From Virgibacillus subterraneus (lineage in GTDB: Bacteria > Bacillota > Bacilli > Bacillales > Amphibacillaceae), in contig NZ_FOEH01000001.1 of assembly GCF_900110695.1 (NCBI RefSeq), forward strand, positions 558,001 through 622,000: a DNA stretch of 64,000 nucleotides. The letters run 5' to 3'. The position numbers were made by a program, and so were the translations under genes. Each line of letters starts with the position of its first letter. Within the stretch, counting starts at the first letter, position 1. Under the pieces are notes generated by a model, which saw only the letters and a program-made list of their open reading frames with translations, had not been told where the DNA came from and made no database searches. This document shows, in pieces, positions 1 through 6,951 of the stretch.

Positions 1-363
1 AGGATCTTTGAAGGCATTCACTTCTCCCTTAACCTCCTGTGTCATTTGATTTTGTTTAGAATCATACTTCAAATTGCCTTTGTAATTTTTAACTTCAAGT
101 ATATAAATGAGTTTTTTTGTTAGTATGAGTGTGTCGATTTGAAAATAAAAAGGGGGATTTGGTAATCGGATACCTTGAAAAATGAAGAAATCTTTTTGTG
201 GGTAAGTGGAGAGCTTGTAGTCCACATTCCTTTCACCATCGAAGCCTGCTTTCTCCTTCCTGTAAGCAGAGATGATACTATTGTTTCTCGCGTATCTTTC
301 ATGAAAACGTCTGAATAAAGCTTCGTAAATGAGAAGATCATATATTTTTAATCTGTATTTCAT
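1..363 (-). CDS. NERD-domain protein, N-terminal part (cut by window start)
   Basis: Reading the minus strand from ATG at 363 gives an open frame of 121 codons that runs off the window. The translation shows the Nuclease-Related Domain (NERD) pattern: a GFDGERNV segment near residue 45, then LPNPPFYFQIDTLIL and IYILEVKNYKGNL near residues 75-105, matching the conserved ID.L and EVKN core of the family. NERD proteins are predicted DNA-processing enzymes of unclear cellular role. A GGGAG Shine-Dalgarno-like stretch lies about 10-15 bases before the ATG. The C-terminal part is outside the window, so total length and any fused domain are unknown. Confidence 0.75.
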   Translation of the reverse strand, partial: MKYRLKIYDLLIYEALFRRFHERYARNNSIISAYRKEKAGFDGERNVDYKLSTYPQKDFFIFQGIRLPNPPFYFQIDTLILTKKLIYILEVKNYKGNLKYDSKQNQMTQEVKGEVNAFKDP

Positions 364-487
364 AGTAGTCAGTGGAACCACTCCCTTTCTTGTATTAATA
401 GTAATTATTCTACAAACTTTAACAATTTCCTTCTTAAAGTTCTTTCAATTATGTGAACAATTGACTGTAGAGAGGGCTATAATTGGT

Positions 488-597
488 TATATCAACCGGA
501 GAACGGATATATCGACCTCAGTCTGGATTTATCGATCGGGAAACGAATATATCGACCTCAACCCTGGTATATCAACCGGAAATCGGATATATCAACC
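488..597. repeat. Six-copy degenerate repeat with exact 20-bp period
   Basis: The motif TATATCRACC (one copy degenerate as TTTATCGATC) starts at 488, 508, 528, 548, 568 and 588, an exact 20-base period. The intervening 10 bases vary, with alternate units sharing a CGG-containing or CTCA-containing half. Spacing of about two helical turns puts every copy on the same DNA face. I recognise no named family. It is too short and degenerate for a CRISPR array. Confidence 0.85.
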
Positions 598-719
598 CAC
601 AAAATTATACAACCCACTCCAACACCACAAAATATCATATCCCATACCCTAACTATCCTATATCAAAACAATTCTTCACTACCTTTTTTTCAAAATTTGC
701 AGTTATATGTGGATTTTTG

Positions 720-728
720 TGGTAAAAT
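720..728 (+). promoter_or_regulatory. Probable extended -10 promoter of mbl
   Basis: TGGTAAAAT at 720-728 is an extended -10 element (TGn directly before a TAAAAT hexamer); an overlapping TATAAT lies at 728-733. No good -35 is seen at standard spacing. It lies about 70 bases before the mbl start codon. Confidence 0.4.
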
Positions 729-797
729 ATAATATTAGTAGCATTGTGTTCTCTTACAGATGCGAGAAAGTAATTGTAGCAGGGAGGATCTAAATTA

Positions 798-1799
798 ATG
801 TTTTCTAGGGATATCGGAATCGACCTTGGAACTGCCAATGTGTTGATACATGTAAAAGGTAAAGGAATTGTTTTAGACGAACCATCTGTTGTTGCGATGG
901 ATCGTAATACAGGCCGTGTGCTTGAAGTAGGCGAAGCGGCGCGTCGCATGGTTGGACGTACACCAGGAAATATTGAGGCCATTCGTCCATTGAAAGATGG
1001 TGTGATTGCTGACTTTGATGTTACAGAAGCTATGTTAAAGCATTTTATAAATAAAATTAATGTAAGAGGTTTTCTTTCTAAGCCGAGAATGCTTATTTGC
1101 TGCCCGACAAATATTACAAAGGTGGAGCAAAAAGCGATTAAAGAAGCGGCTGAGAAATCTGGAGGTAAACGCGTTTATCTTGAAGAAGAGCCTAAAGTTG
1201 CAGCGATTGGAGCTGGCATGGAAATCTTCCAGCCGAGCGGAAATATGGTCGTTGATGTTGGTGGAGGAACCACAGACGTAGCAGTACTATCAATGGGTGA
1301 TATCGTAACAGCTGAGTCGATAAAAATGGCTGGGGACAAGTTTGATGCTGAGATTCTTCAATACATAAAAAAAGAATACAAATTGCTAATTGGTGAACGT
1401 ACAGCAGAAGATATTAAAATAAATGTAGCGACTGTTTTTAAAGGTGGACGCCAAGAACAAATGGACATTCGCGGGCGTGATATGGTATCTGGTTTGCCGC
1501 GCACAATTACAGTCTATTCTGATGAAATTGAAGAAGCACTGCGTGAGCCTGTCTCATTAATTACGCAGGGTGCTAAACTGGTACTTGAGCGAACACCACC
1601 AGAATTATCAGCCGATATTATCGATCGTGGTGTCATTTTGACAGGTGGCGGAGCACTAATCCACGGTATCGATCAACTATTGGCCGAAGAATTAAAGGTT
1701 CCTGTTTTTATGTCAGAAGAGCCAATGAATTGTGTCGCAAAAGGTACAGGCATTATGTTAGAGAACATCGATAAAATTGAACGGAAAAAAATTGGCTAA
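798..1799 (+). CDS. mbl: MreB-like cytoskeletal protein Mbl
   Basis: A 333-residue actin-like protein that forms membrane-associated filaments guiding lateral cell-wall synthesis. It starts MFSRDIGIDLGTANV (phosphate-1 loop), carries VVDVGGGTTDVAV near residues 153-165 (phosphate-2 loop) and ILTGGGALIHG near 280-290 (adenosine motif). Length and sequence match Bacillus Mbl rather than MreB or MreBH. GGGAGG precedes the ATG with good spacing. The neighbours flhO and flhP downstream reproduce the Bacillus gene order. spoIIID, which usually precedes mbl, is absent here and replaced by a repeat array and the NERD gene. Confidence 0.96.
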   Translation: MFSRDIGIDLGTANVLIHVKGKGIVLDEPSVVAMDRNTGRVLEVGEAARRMVGRTPGNIEAIRPLKDGVIADFDVTEAMLKHFINKINVRGFLSKPRMLICCPTNITKVEQKAIKEAAEKSGGKRVYLEEEPKVAAIGAGMEIFQPSGNMVVDVGGGTTDVAVLSMGDIVTAESIKMAGDKFDAEILQYIKKEYKLLIGERTAEDIKINVATVFKGGRQEQMDIRGRDMVSGLPRTITVYSDEIEEALREPVSLITQGAKLVLERTPPELSADIIDRGVILTGGGALIHGIDQLLAEELKVPVFMSEEPMNCVAKGTGIMLENIDKIERKKIG

Positions 1800-1921
1800 T
1801 TAGAAAACTTGCTTAACTTCATGCTTTAGTAGTAAAAGCTTTAGTAATCTTGCTTAACTGATTAGAAATAACACACTATATAACTTCTTGAAATAATCAC
1901 CTTTTAAGGGGGTTGGAAATC

Positions 1922-2725
1922 TTGCTTAGAGGATTTTATACAGCAGCCAGCGGAATGCTTTCGCAGCAACGCGCACAGGAAGCTTTATCAAATAATATTG
2001 CCAATGCTAATACACCGGGTTATAAAGCGGATCAGCCGACGTTACGTGCTTTTCCTGAGATGTTGATGCAGCAAATGGGTGAAAAAAAGATTCCGACTAC
2101 GCACGGGTTGAATTTGCCAGTGCAACATCCAATTGGGTCCATGAACAGCGGAGTATACGTGCAGGAAGACGTCCCTAATTTTAAGCAAGGCGATATTCGG
2201 GAAACGGGCATTGGAACTGACTTGGCGCTTGTGAACGGACAGCTTCCAGATGAAACAGGGAGTCTGTTTTTTACGGTGCAAAACGAGGATGGAGAAGAGC
2301 GCTTCACACGTAATGGGAATTTTACAGTTGATGGAGAAGGATTTCTCACAACGAACCAGGGCTATTACGTATTAGACCAGGCTGGAAATCCAATTCAGAC
2401 GAACGGTATGGAATTTGATGTAACGAAGGAAGGCGAACTTCAAGTTAATGGTCAAACTATTCCGCTTGGTATTGCGTACACTGCGAACGCGAATGATTTT
2501 GCCAAAGAAGGAAATGGACTATTTAATGGTGAAGCAGGTGCAGTACCAGTTGGAGCTACATTCAGTGTTCAACAAGGAGCCTTAGAACGTTCAAACGTCA
2601 ATGCATTACAGTCGATGACTCAAATGATGGAGTCATACCGGATGTTTGAGACGAACCAGCGTGTGTTGAAGGCTTATGATGAAAGTATGGGGAAAGCAGT
2701 TAGCGAAATTGGCCGACTAGGCTAG
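1922..2725 (+). CDS. flhO: Flagellar basal-body rod-type protein FlhO
   Basis: A 267-residue FlgF/FlgG-type rod protein of the flagellar hook-basal body. The N-terminus has the rod-protein signature around SNNIANANTPGYKAD (residues 20-35), and the C-terminus ends in the coiled SNVNALQSMTQMMESYRMFETNQRVLKAY segment typical of rod and hook proteins. I choose the TTG at 1922, giving MLRGFYTAASGM, because AAGGGGG at 1906-1912 is nine bases upstream and B. subtilis FlhO also begins MLRG. The in-frame TTG at 1913 directly abuts that Shine-Dalgarno and would be unusable. It precedes flhP by ten bases and is probably cotranscribed. Confidence 0.92.
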   Translation: MLRGFYTAASGMLSQQRAQEALSNNIANANTPGYKADQPTLRAFPEMLMQQMGEKKIPTTHGLNLPVQHPIGSMNSGVYVQEDVPNFKQGDIRETGIGTDLALVNGQLPDETGSLFFTVQNEDGEERFTRNGNFTVDGEGFLTTNQGYYVLDQAGNPIQTNGMEFDVTKEGELQVNGQTIPLGIAYTANANDFAKEGNGLFNGEAGAVPVGATFSVQQGALERSNVNALQSMTQMMESYRMFETNQRVLKAYDESMGKAVSEIGRLG

Positions 2726-2735
2726 GAGGGATACT

Positions 2736-3566
2736 ATGTCACGAACGATGATTCAAGCGGCAGTTACAATGAATCAGCTGCAAAATAAACTGGATTTGAT
2801 TGGAAATAATATGGCAAATAGCCAAACAACCGGCTATAAAACACGCCAAGCAGATTTCTCATCATTGTTATTTCAGCAAATCAACAACATGACAGATCCT
2901 GCTAATGCCGAAGGACGCTTAACCCCTGATGGAGTGCGAGTTGGGTCAGGCGCCAAGCTTGGTTCGGTCAATATTGATCTTGCGCCAGGGTCTATAACCG
3001 AGACAAATCGTACTTTGGACACTGCATTACTCGGAAAAAATCATTTATATCAAATTCAGGTTACCGAAAATGGTAATGCGGAAACTCGATATACACGCGA
3101 TGGTTCCTTTTATTTAAGCCCGGTTAATAACAACCAGTCGGTTATGCTAACGACAAAAGATGGCAACCCAGTAATGGGAGAAAATGGACCAATTGTTATT
3201 GAGGAAGGCTTCGATGCGATTAATATCCAGCCTGATGGGCAAATTACAGTCAAACGAGGGAACCAAACGGAAAATACTGGTAATCTTGCAATTGCTGAAG
3301 CGGTGCGACCTAGACTATTAGAAGCTACAGGTGAAAATGCATTTCGTATGCCAAATCTGGATGAATTAGGATTTAATTTTAATGAAATAATTCAAGCCGT
3401 CGCCCCGAATACCGATGTGTTGAAAAGTGGAGCATTAGAACATTCGAATGTAGATATTTCCAAACAAATGACGGACATGATTTCAACACAACGTTCGTAT
3501 CAGTTTAATTCCAGAACAATTTCAATGAGTGATCAGATGATGGGACTCGTTAACCAGCTTCGATAA
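2736..3566 (+). CDS. flhP: Flagellar basal-body rod-type protein FlhP
   Basis: A 276-residue paralogue of FlhO. It has the rod-protein N-terminal motif LIGNNMANSQTTGYK (residues 20-35), a central variable domain, and the C-terminal ALEHSNVDISKQMTDMISTQRSYQFNSR coiled segment. AGGAGGG lies six bases before the ATG. The ten-base gap after flhO and the order mbl-flhO-flhP match Bacillus. In B. subtilis FlhO and FlhP form the distal rod. Confidence 0.92.
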   Translation: MSRTMIQAAVTMNQLQNKLDLIGNNMANSQTTGYKTRQADFSSLLFQQINNMTDPANAEGRLTPDGVRVGSGAKLGSVNIDLAPGSITETNRTLDTALLGKNHLYQIQVTENGNAETRYTRDGSFYLSPVNNNQSVMLTTKDGNPVMGENGPIVIEEGFDAINIQPDGQITVKRGNQTENTGNLAIAEAVRPRLLEATGENAFRMPNLDELGFNFNEIIQAVAPNTDVLKSGALEHSNVDISKQMTDMISTQRSYQFNSRTISMSDQMMGLVNQLR

Positions 3567-3596
3567 GTAACAAAAGGATATAAGGAGAAAGAAACC

Positions 3597-3950
3597 ATGC
3601 CAACAAAACAAACGGATAAACCTGTTGATAAAAAGACAAGAAGTAAGAAGCAATCCGCTGATCAGGAAAAAGAACTTACCCAGCAGCGGGAAAATGAAAA
3701 ATCAACAGACAAATCCACGCGTAAAGAGCAAAAGAAAAAACAGAAGTTAGAAAAACGACAAAACAAGAAGCCACGTCGCCGTATTTTTCCAATATGGGCA
3801 CGGATTATTGTTGTGCTTATTGTATGTGCAGCAGCATTAGCGGCCGGGCTGATGGTTGGTTATGGGATTATCGGAGAGGGGAATCCTAGCGACGCGTTGG
3901 AAAAGGAAACGTGGCAGCACATTATCGATATAGTAGTGAAAAGAGAGTAA
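3597..3950 (+). CDS. EpuA-type small membrane protein (PF11772 family)
   Basis: A 117-residue protein with a highly charged lysine- and glutamine-rich N-terminal 60 residues, then RRRIFPIWARII leading into one transmembrane helix (about residues 70-92) and a short external tail with NPSDALEKETWQHIIDIV. This arrangement is that of the EpuA family, which automated pipelines label 'DNA-directed RNA polymerase subunit beta' although it is a single-pass membrane protein. The true function is not established. AAGGAG precedes the ATG. It sits between flhP and fabZ, as in related Bacillaceae, and ends at a strong terminator. Confidence 0.75.
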   Translation: MPTKQTDKPVDKKTRSKKQSADQEKELTQQRENEKSTDKSTRKEQKKKQKLEKRQNKKPRRRIFPIWARIIVVLIVCAAALAAGLMVGYGIIGEGNPSDALEKETWQHIIDIVVKRE

Positions 3951-3981
3951 GCATATCCACTCGAATGGATATGCTTATTTT
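3949..3981 (+). terminator. Intrinsic terminator after the flhO-flhP operon
   Basis: The arms AAGCATATCCA (3949-3959) and TGGATATGCTT (3966-3976) form an 11-bp perfect stem followed by ATTTT. The left arm includes the stop codon of the preceding gene. Confidence 0.8.
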
Positions 3982-4004
3982 AGCAGTTAAAAAGCATAAA
4001 TACT

Positions 4005-4040
4005 GATAAGTGCAACTATGACATTCGCCGTTAAGGCATG
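4005..4040 (+). repeat. Interspersed repeat, family AAGTGCAACTA, truncated copy
   Basis: This stretch (GATAAGTGCAACTATGACAT and on through TTCGCCGTTAAGGC) closely matches 16573-16610. The copy here lacks the second hairpin arm (GGCGAATG) present in the other one, and it lies immediately upstream of the fabZ promoter. Confidence 0.7.
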
Positions 4041-4059
4041 TACTCCAAAAATCGATATT

Positions 4060-4068
4060 TGCTATAAT
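4060..4068 (+). promoter_or_regulatory. Extended -10 promoter of fabZ
   Basis: TTTGCTATAAT at 4058-4068 gives TGC directly followed by a consensus TATAAT. It lies 29 bases before the fabZ ATG, so the leader is short. No strong -35 is visible. Confidence 0.6.
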
Positions 4069-4097
4069 GAAGGCAAAAGAATGAAGGAGAGATACGA

Positions 4098-4517
4098 ATG
4101 GACATCGAACAAATTAAGGAAACAATTCCACACCGGTACCCATTTTTATTAGTCGATAAAGTGATCGAAATGGAAGAAGGAAAGCGTGTTACAGCAATTA
4201 AAAATGTGACCGCGAACGAACCATTTTTCCAAGGGCATTTTCCAAATTACCCTGTTATGCCAGGTGTATTAATTGTTGAAGCACTTGCACAAGCTGGAGC
4301 AATTGCTGTGCTTGGAATCGAAGAAAATAAAGGCAAAATCGGCTTTCTGGCAGGACTGGATAAATGCCGATTCAAACGTCAGGTCAAACCAGGTGATCAG
4401 TTAAAATTGGACGTTGAGATTATTCGAGTAAAAGGGCCAATTGGAAAAGGGAAAGCTGTCGCAACAGTTGATGGCGAAGTTTCCTGTGAAGCAGAAATTA
4501 CATTCGCAATTCAATAA
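4098..4517 (+). CDS. fabZ: 3-hydroxyacyl-[acyl-carrier-protein] dehydratase FabZ
   Basis: A 139-residue hot-dog-fold enzyme that dehydrates beta-hydroxyacyl-ACP in cytosolic fatty-acid elongation. It has the N-terminal [12 protein letters not shown] motif, the catalytic histidine in [12 protein letters not shown] (about residue 47) and the catalytic glutamate in [10 protein letters not shown] (about residue 61). Length is normal. GAAGGAGAG precedes the ATG. It has its own promoter and terminator, so it is likely monocistronic. Its location beside flhP matches B. subtilis ywpB. Confidence 0.96.
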   Translation: MDIEQIKETIPHRYPFLLVDKVIEMEEGKRVTAIKNVTANEPFFQGHFPNYPVMPGVLIVEALAQAGAIAVLGIEENKGKIGFLAGLDKCRFKRQVKPGDQLKLDVEIIRVKGPIGKGKAVATVDGEVSCEAEITFAIQ

Positions 4518-4523
4518 AATTGG

Positions 4524-4558
4524 AATTCTCCACACTACATATGTGGGGAATTTTTTTA
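4524..4558 (+). terminator. Intrinsic terminator of fabZ
   Basis: The arms AATTCTCCACA (4524-4534) and TGTGGGGAATT (4542-4552), with one G-U pair, are followed by a run of seven T. Confidence 0.85.
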
Positions 4559-4716
4559 TGACCGGAATCACGCTAATTGTCCTCTGCCTGTTTGATTAAC
4601 TACAATATTTCTTCCTCTAGCTGAACGCTAAGCAACAATTTCATTAAAAAGAGTATCACATTTTAGAAAATGGATAAGCTATAGACGATAGTGAACAATT
4701 TAAGGAGGGAAACATC

Positions 4717-5019
4717 ATGAAAAGGAAATTACTAATTAAATTTGGCGCACCAATTTTAGCATTGTCACTAGTTGCTGCATGTGGAACTGATGAGCAAGAA
4801 GATCCCGTTGAGGATGAGGCTCCATTGAATCAAGAGGAAGATAATGGTGATATGAATGAAGACGAGAACAATCAGGATGGTGGCATGAATCAAGACGAAA
4901 ATGGTGACATGAATGGTAATGGCGGAGACGACGCTAACAATAATGACACTGATACAGATAACAATAATGGCATGGGTGATGGAAATGAAGATACAATGAA
5001 TGAGGAAGACAACAACTAA
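4717..5019 (+). CDS. Small acidic Asn/Asp-rich lipoprotein
   Basis: A 100-residue predicted lipoprotein. A basic start MKRKLLIKF, a hydrophobic core and the lipobox LVAAC put the lipidated cysteine near residue 22. The mature part is almost entirely Asn, Asp, Glu, Gly and Met in a degenerate pattern of roughly ten residues (repeats of DMNEDEN, GGMNQDEN and GDMNGNG type). No domain is recognised. Such disordered acidic tails are common in Bacillaceae surface lipoproteins of unknown role. GGAGGGA precedes the ATG, and a strong terminator follows. Confidence 0.7.
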   Translation: MKRKLLIKFGAPILALSLVAACGTDEQEDPVEDEAPLNQEEDNGDMNEDENNQDGGMNQDENGDMNGNGGDDANNNDTDTDNNNGMGDGNEDTMNEEDNN

Positions 5020-5036
5020 TTGCTCACTACATCATT

Positions 5037-5069
5037 AAAAATCCCCTTATCAAAATAGAGGGGATTTTT
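5037..5069 (+). terminator. Intrinsic terminator of the acidic lipoprotein gene
   Basis: AAAAATCCCCT (5037-5047) pairs with AGGGGATTTTT (5059-5069) as an 11-bp perfect stem ending in T residues. Confidence 0.85.
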
Positions 5070-5085
5070 AACTTTATTACTGCCA

Positions 5086-5118
5086 AATAAAAATCCTCCG
5101 CTTATGCAGAGGAATTTT
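5086..5118 (-). terminator. Intrinsic terminator of the YjfB-like gene
   Basis: AAAAATCCTC (5089-5098) and GAGGAATTTT (5109-5118) form a stem with one mismatch. Read on the minus strand it ends in ATTTTTATTT, as expected for the gene at 5126-5314. Confidence 0.7.
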
Positions 5119-5125
5119 CAAAAGG

Positions 5126-5314
5126 CTATGCTTTTACATCAATCGAGCTTCCGAGAGATGGATGGGGCGCTGAAGCTTGAGGCGTTTGCATCATTTCAAT
5201 TAATTGCTGGCCCTGTTGCTCCATAAGCCCTTTTGCATTTTTCATGACAGCCAAACTTGCATCAGATCGTACCTGTTGATTTGCTGAGACAACAGACATT
5301 GCTGCTATATCCAT
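5126..5314 (-). CDS. YjfB-like putative motility protein
   Basis: A 62-residue protein beginning MDIAAMSVVSANQQV and continuing with VMKNAKGLMEQQGQQLIEMM, then a proline- and serine-rich tail. This is the pattern of the YjfB family (PF14070), small proteins linked by regulation to motility whose biochemical role is unknown. AAGGAGG precedes the ATG. A possible sigma-D type -10 (GTCGATAA on the minus strand, 5339-5346) lies upstream, which would fit flagellar-regulon control. Confidence 0.75.
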   Translation of the reverse strand: MDIAAMSVVSANQQVRSDASLAVMKNAKGLMEQQGQQLIEMMQTPQASAPHPSLGSSIDVKA

Positions 5315-5338
5315 TACACAAGCCTCCTTACGCTTCTT

Positions 5339-5346
5339 TTATCGAC
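5339..5346 (-). promoter_or_regulatory. Possible sigma-D -10 element of the YjfB-like gene
   Basis: The minus strand reads GTCGATAA, one base from the sigma-D consensus GCCGATAA, 25 bases before the start codon. A convincing TAAA-type -35 at 14-16 bases upstream is not visible, so this is tentative. Confidence 0.3.
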
Positions 5347-5432
5347 AAAAATCGTACAAATGTGAATATCAAATAGATTATCTTAATAAAACATAGTACA
5401 ATATGCTTATAGCTTACCGGGGGGGGAAGTGA

Positions 5433-5933
5433 ATGGAGGACGGTATTTCATCATCAGTTTACATAATTACGCAGCAAACAAAGGCAATTTTAACGCATGA
5501 TTCTTCATATTACCGGTCACGAATTTTGGAGACACAGCGTGAATCGCACTCCATCCATAGGCCGGAGCAAATCATTGATCATACATGTTTATTGTACGGT
5601 TCAACACTTGAAGGACGGCGAGCAGCAGTCAAAGATATTCTTAAGATCAACAGTAAGGTTCCTGTTCCGATTATTCCGGGCAAAGGTGTTTTCATGCTAC
5701 CCACATCGTCAACGAAAAATAAAGATTGTGCGTGGCTCTCCTTCTATCAAATTAAAGGTTATGAACAGCGTGATGGCAAAACATATATTGTATTTAATGA
5801 TGGCACAGGCTTATATGTTAACACATCAGAAAAATCATTTGACCTCCAATTCAAACGGACAAGTCAGGTTATTGCTCAATTAAATCGTTCGATCTTTTTT
5901 GGCAAACGCTCATTACCATGGAACCTTTATTAA
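5433..5933 (+). CDS. comK: Competence transcription factor ComK
   Basis: A 166-residue protein matching the ComK family, the activator of DNA-uptake genes. Recognisable blocks are LLYGSTLEGRRAAVKDIL (residues 53-70), KVPVPIIPGKGVFMLPT (74-91), CAWLSFYQIKGYE (98-110) and the FNDGTGLYVN ... QFKRTSQV segment in the last third. The start follows a very G-rich Shine-Dalgarno (GGGGGGGGAAG). It is somewhat shorter than B. subtilis ComK (192 residues). It stands alone with its own terminator. Whether competence is active cannot be judged from this window. Confidence 0.88.
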   Translation: MEDGISSSVYIITQQTKAILTHDSSYYRSRILETQRESHSIHRPEQIIDHTCLLYGSTLEGRRAAVKDILKINSKVPVPIIPGKGVFMLPTSSTKNKDCAWLSFYQIKGYEQRDGKTYIVFNDGTGLYVNTSEKSFDLQFKRTSQVIAQLNRSIFFGKRSLPWNLY

Positions 5934-6427
5934 ACTTCCGAACTAAGGGAGTTTTTTTCTTGCCAAAAAAACCCTGCATAATGTAATATAGGTAAAGTGA
6001 TATAGGGAGTGACTTTTTCGCCATAAATATCACTTATATTTTGCCGCAACCAATAAAAATTTTGCATTTTCATTTGCCTGATAAACGTATCAGTATCTTG
6101 CCCAATCGAAATATTTTCTCGAAGCTGCATCGTGATAAAGTCCTTATACTCGTATATGTACGCGATAATGACTTCGATTTGTTTCGCTAAGCTTGCGCGA
6201 GGCTCGAGATTTTGTTCACTGACCTTTTTAATTTGCTCGGTAATCTCATCATGGTAAAAATGAAAAGCTGTTGTGATGAAATCCTCTTTTGACTGAAAAT
6301 ATAAATAAAATGCACCTTTGGAAACGCCTGCTTCAGACGCTATTTCCTGAATTGACGTCTTATGGTAGCCCTTCTCAGCAAATAATTTCATGCCTGCTTC
6401 GATGAGCTTCATTTTTTTCTCATTCAT
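5930..6427 (-). pseudogene. TetR-family repressor, N-terminal half (YerO-like, truncated)
   Basis: A 165-codon frame carries a complete TetR DNA-binding domain: LIEAGMKLFAEKGYHKTSIQEIASEAGVSKGAFYLYFQSKEDF (residues 8-50). It continues into the ligand-binding domain up to about YGEKVTPYI (residue 143). The last 20 or so residues are the reverse of the comK terminator region and look unrelated. YerO-type repressors of SwrC pumps are normally near 290 residues. The missing C-terminal half lies upstream at 6496-6909 on the same strand, so the order is reversed. It may still bind DNA, but effector sensing and dimerisation should be impaired. Its probable promoter and operator lie at 6440-6500. Confidence 0.7.
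5932..5957 (+). terminator. Intrinsic terminator of comK
   Basis: AAACTTCC and GGGAGTTT form an eight-base stem around GAACTAA, followed by seven T. The broken tetR reading frame on the other strand ends inside this hairpin. Confidence 0.8.
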
Positions 6428-6477
6428 TTAAACACCTGTTTCTTTATACGATTTAATTGCTAATTGGTTTCAACTTT

Positions 6478-6498
6478 GCAGACTAAACTAACCGGTCA
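6478..6498. promoter_or_regulatory. Possible TetR operator upstream of the broken tetR
   Basis: CAGACTAAACTAACCGGTCA contains ACCGGT and the imperfectly symmetric halves GACTAAAC and TAACCGGTC, about 55 bases upstream of the tetR N-terminal start. TetR-family sites often have this kind of GACY/RGTC symmetry. It overlaps the stop codon of the displaced C-terminal fragment. Assignment is tentative. Confidence 0.3.
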
Positions 6499-6909
6499 AA
6501 CCAGCAACCCTTGGACCATCATGTATTGCGGTTCGTCTTTATTTATTTCTTTTAAAATAATATCAATTACTTCGTCTAGCTGCTTGACTTTTTCCTGAGG
6601 CAACTGCAGTTTGTGGACTTTTTCTTTGAGGTCAGTCAATTGCTGCTCGCCATCCTGATATAAGTTGGCAATATTTTTTTCCGTGATTAATGGTATCTCA
6701 TCACGGTCTAACAGGCCTCTCACAATATCGTCGATTCGCCTAACAAGGTATGCACCTATTTTCGTCCGGTCAATATCGATGTCGTCGATAACAATCCATT
6801 TGAAGTAGCCGTTCATCAGCCCATCCAGCTGAATACTTACATCCACTACCATTTTCAGCGAATTTCTGAACTGGAAAAAGAATGTGAAGAGATCGCCAGA
6901 ATATTGCAT
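6496..6909 (-). pseudogene. Displaced C-terminal half of the YerO-like TetR repressor
   Basis: This 137-codon frame has no helix-turn-helix. From about residue 22 it reads VDVSIQLDGLMNGYFKWIVIDD and then AYLVRRIDDIVRGLL, like the ligand-binding C-terminus of YerO-type TetR proteins, and ends with a charged helical tail LKEKVHKLQLPQEKVKQLDEVIDIILKEI. It follows naturally from YGEKVTPYI at the truncated end of 5930-6427, yet lies on the 5' side of that fragment on the same strand. No good Shine-Dalgarno precedes its ATG. It separates the tetR promoter region from the efflux genes. An independent small gene is possible but less likely. Confidence 0.6.
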
Positions 6910-6951
6910 ATTGATTTGCTTGATTAAATTAATAGAAGAGGAGTTACATCA

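Larger units (their letters stand above)
364..797. other. Intergenic region between NERD gene and mbl
   Basis: This 434-base AT-rich spacer separates divergent genes. It holds the six-copy 20-bp phased repeat array at 488-597 and the mbl promoter near 720-728. Short open frames across it (329-725) have no plausible ribosome site or family resemblance and encode the repeat itself, so I do not call a gene. Confidence 0.6.

Noticed and set aside
488-597. Possible CRISPR array in the 20-bp periodic repeats
   Set aside because: The conserved core is only 10 bases, spacers would be 10 bases, copies are degenerate and no cas gene is near. The same holds for 12749-12842.
329-725. Small plus-strand open frames across the mbl upstream region
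   Set aside because: They translate the repeat array in two frames (RISTS and YRPQ type peptides) and have no ribosome site.
1913-1921. Upstream TTG start for flhO
   Set aside because: It directly abuts the Shine-Dalgarno; TTG 1922 has correct spacing and gives the conserved MLRG start.
5497-5883. 128-codon frame inside comK
   Set aside because: Another frame of the comK gene with no homology features; ComK frame is the coding one.
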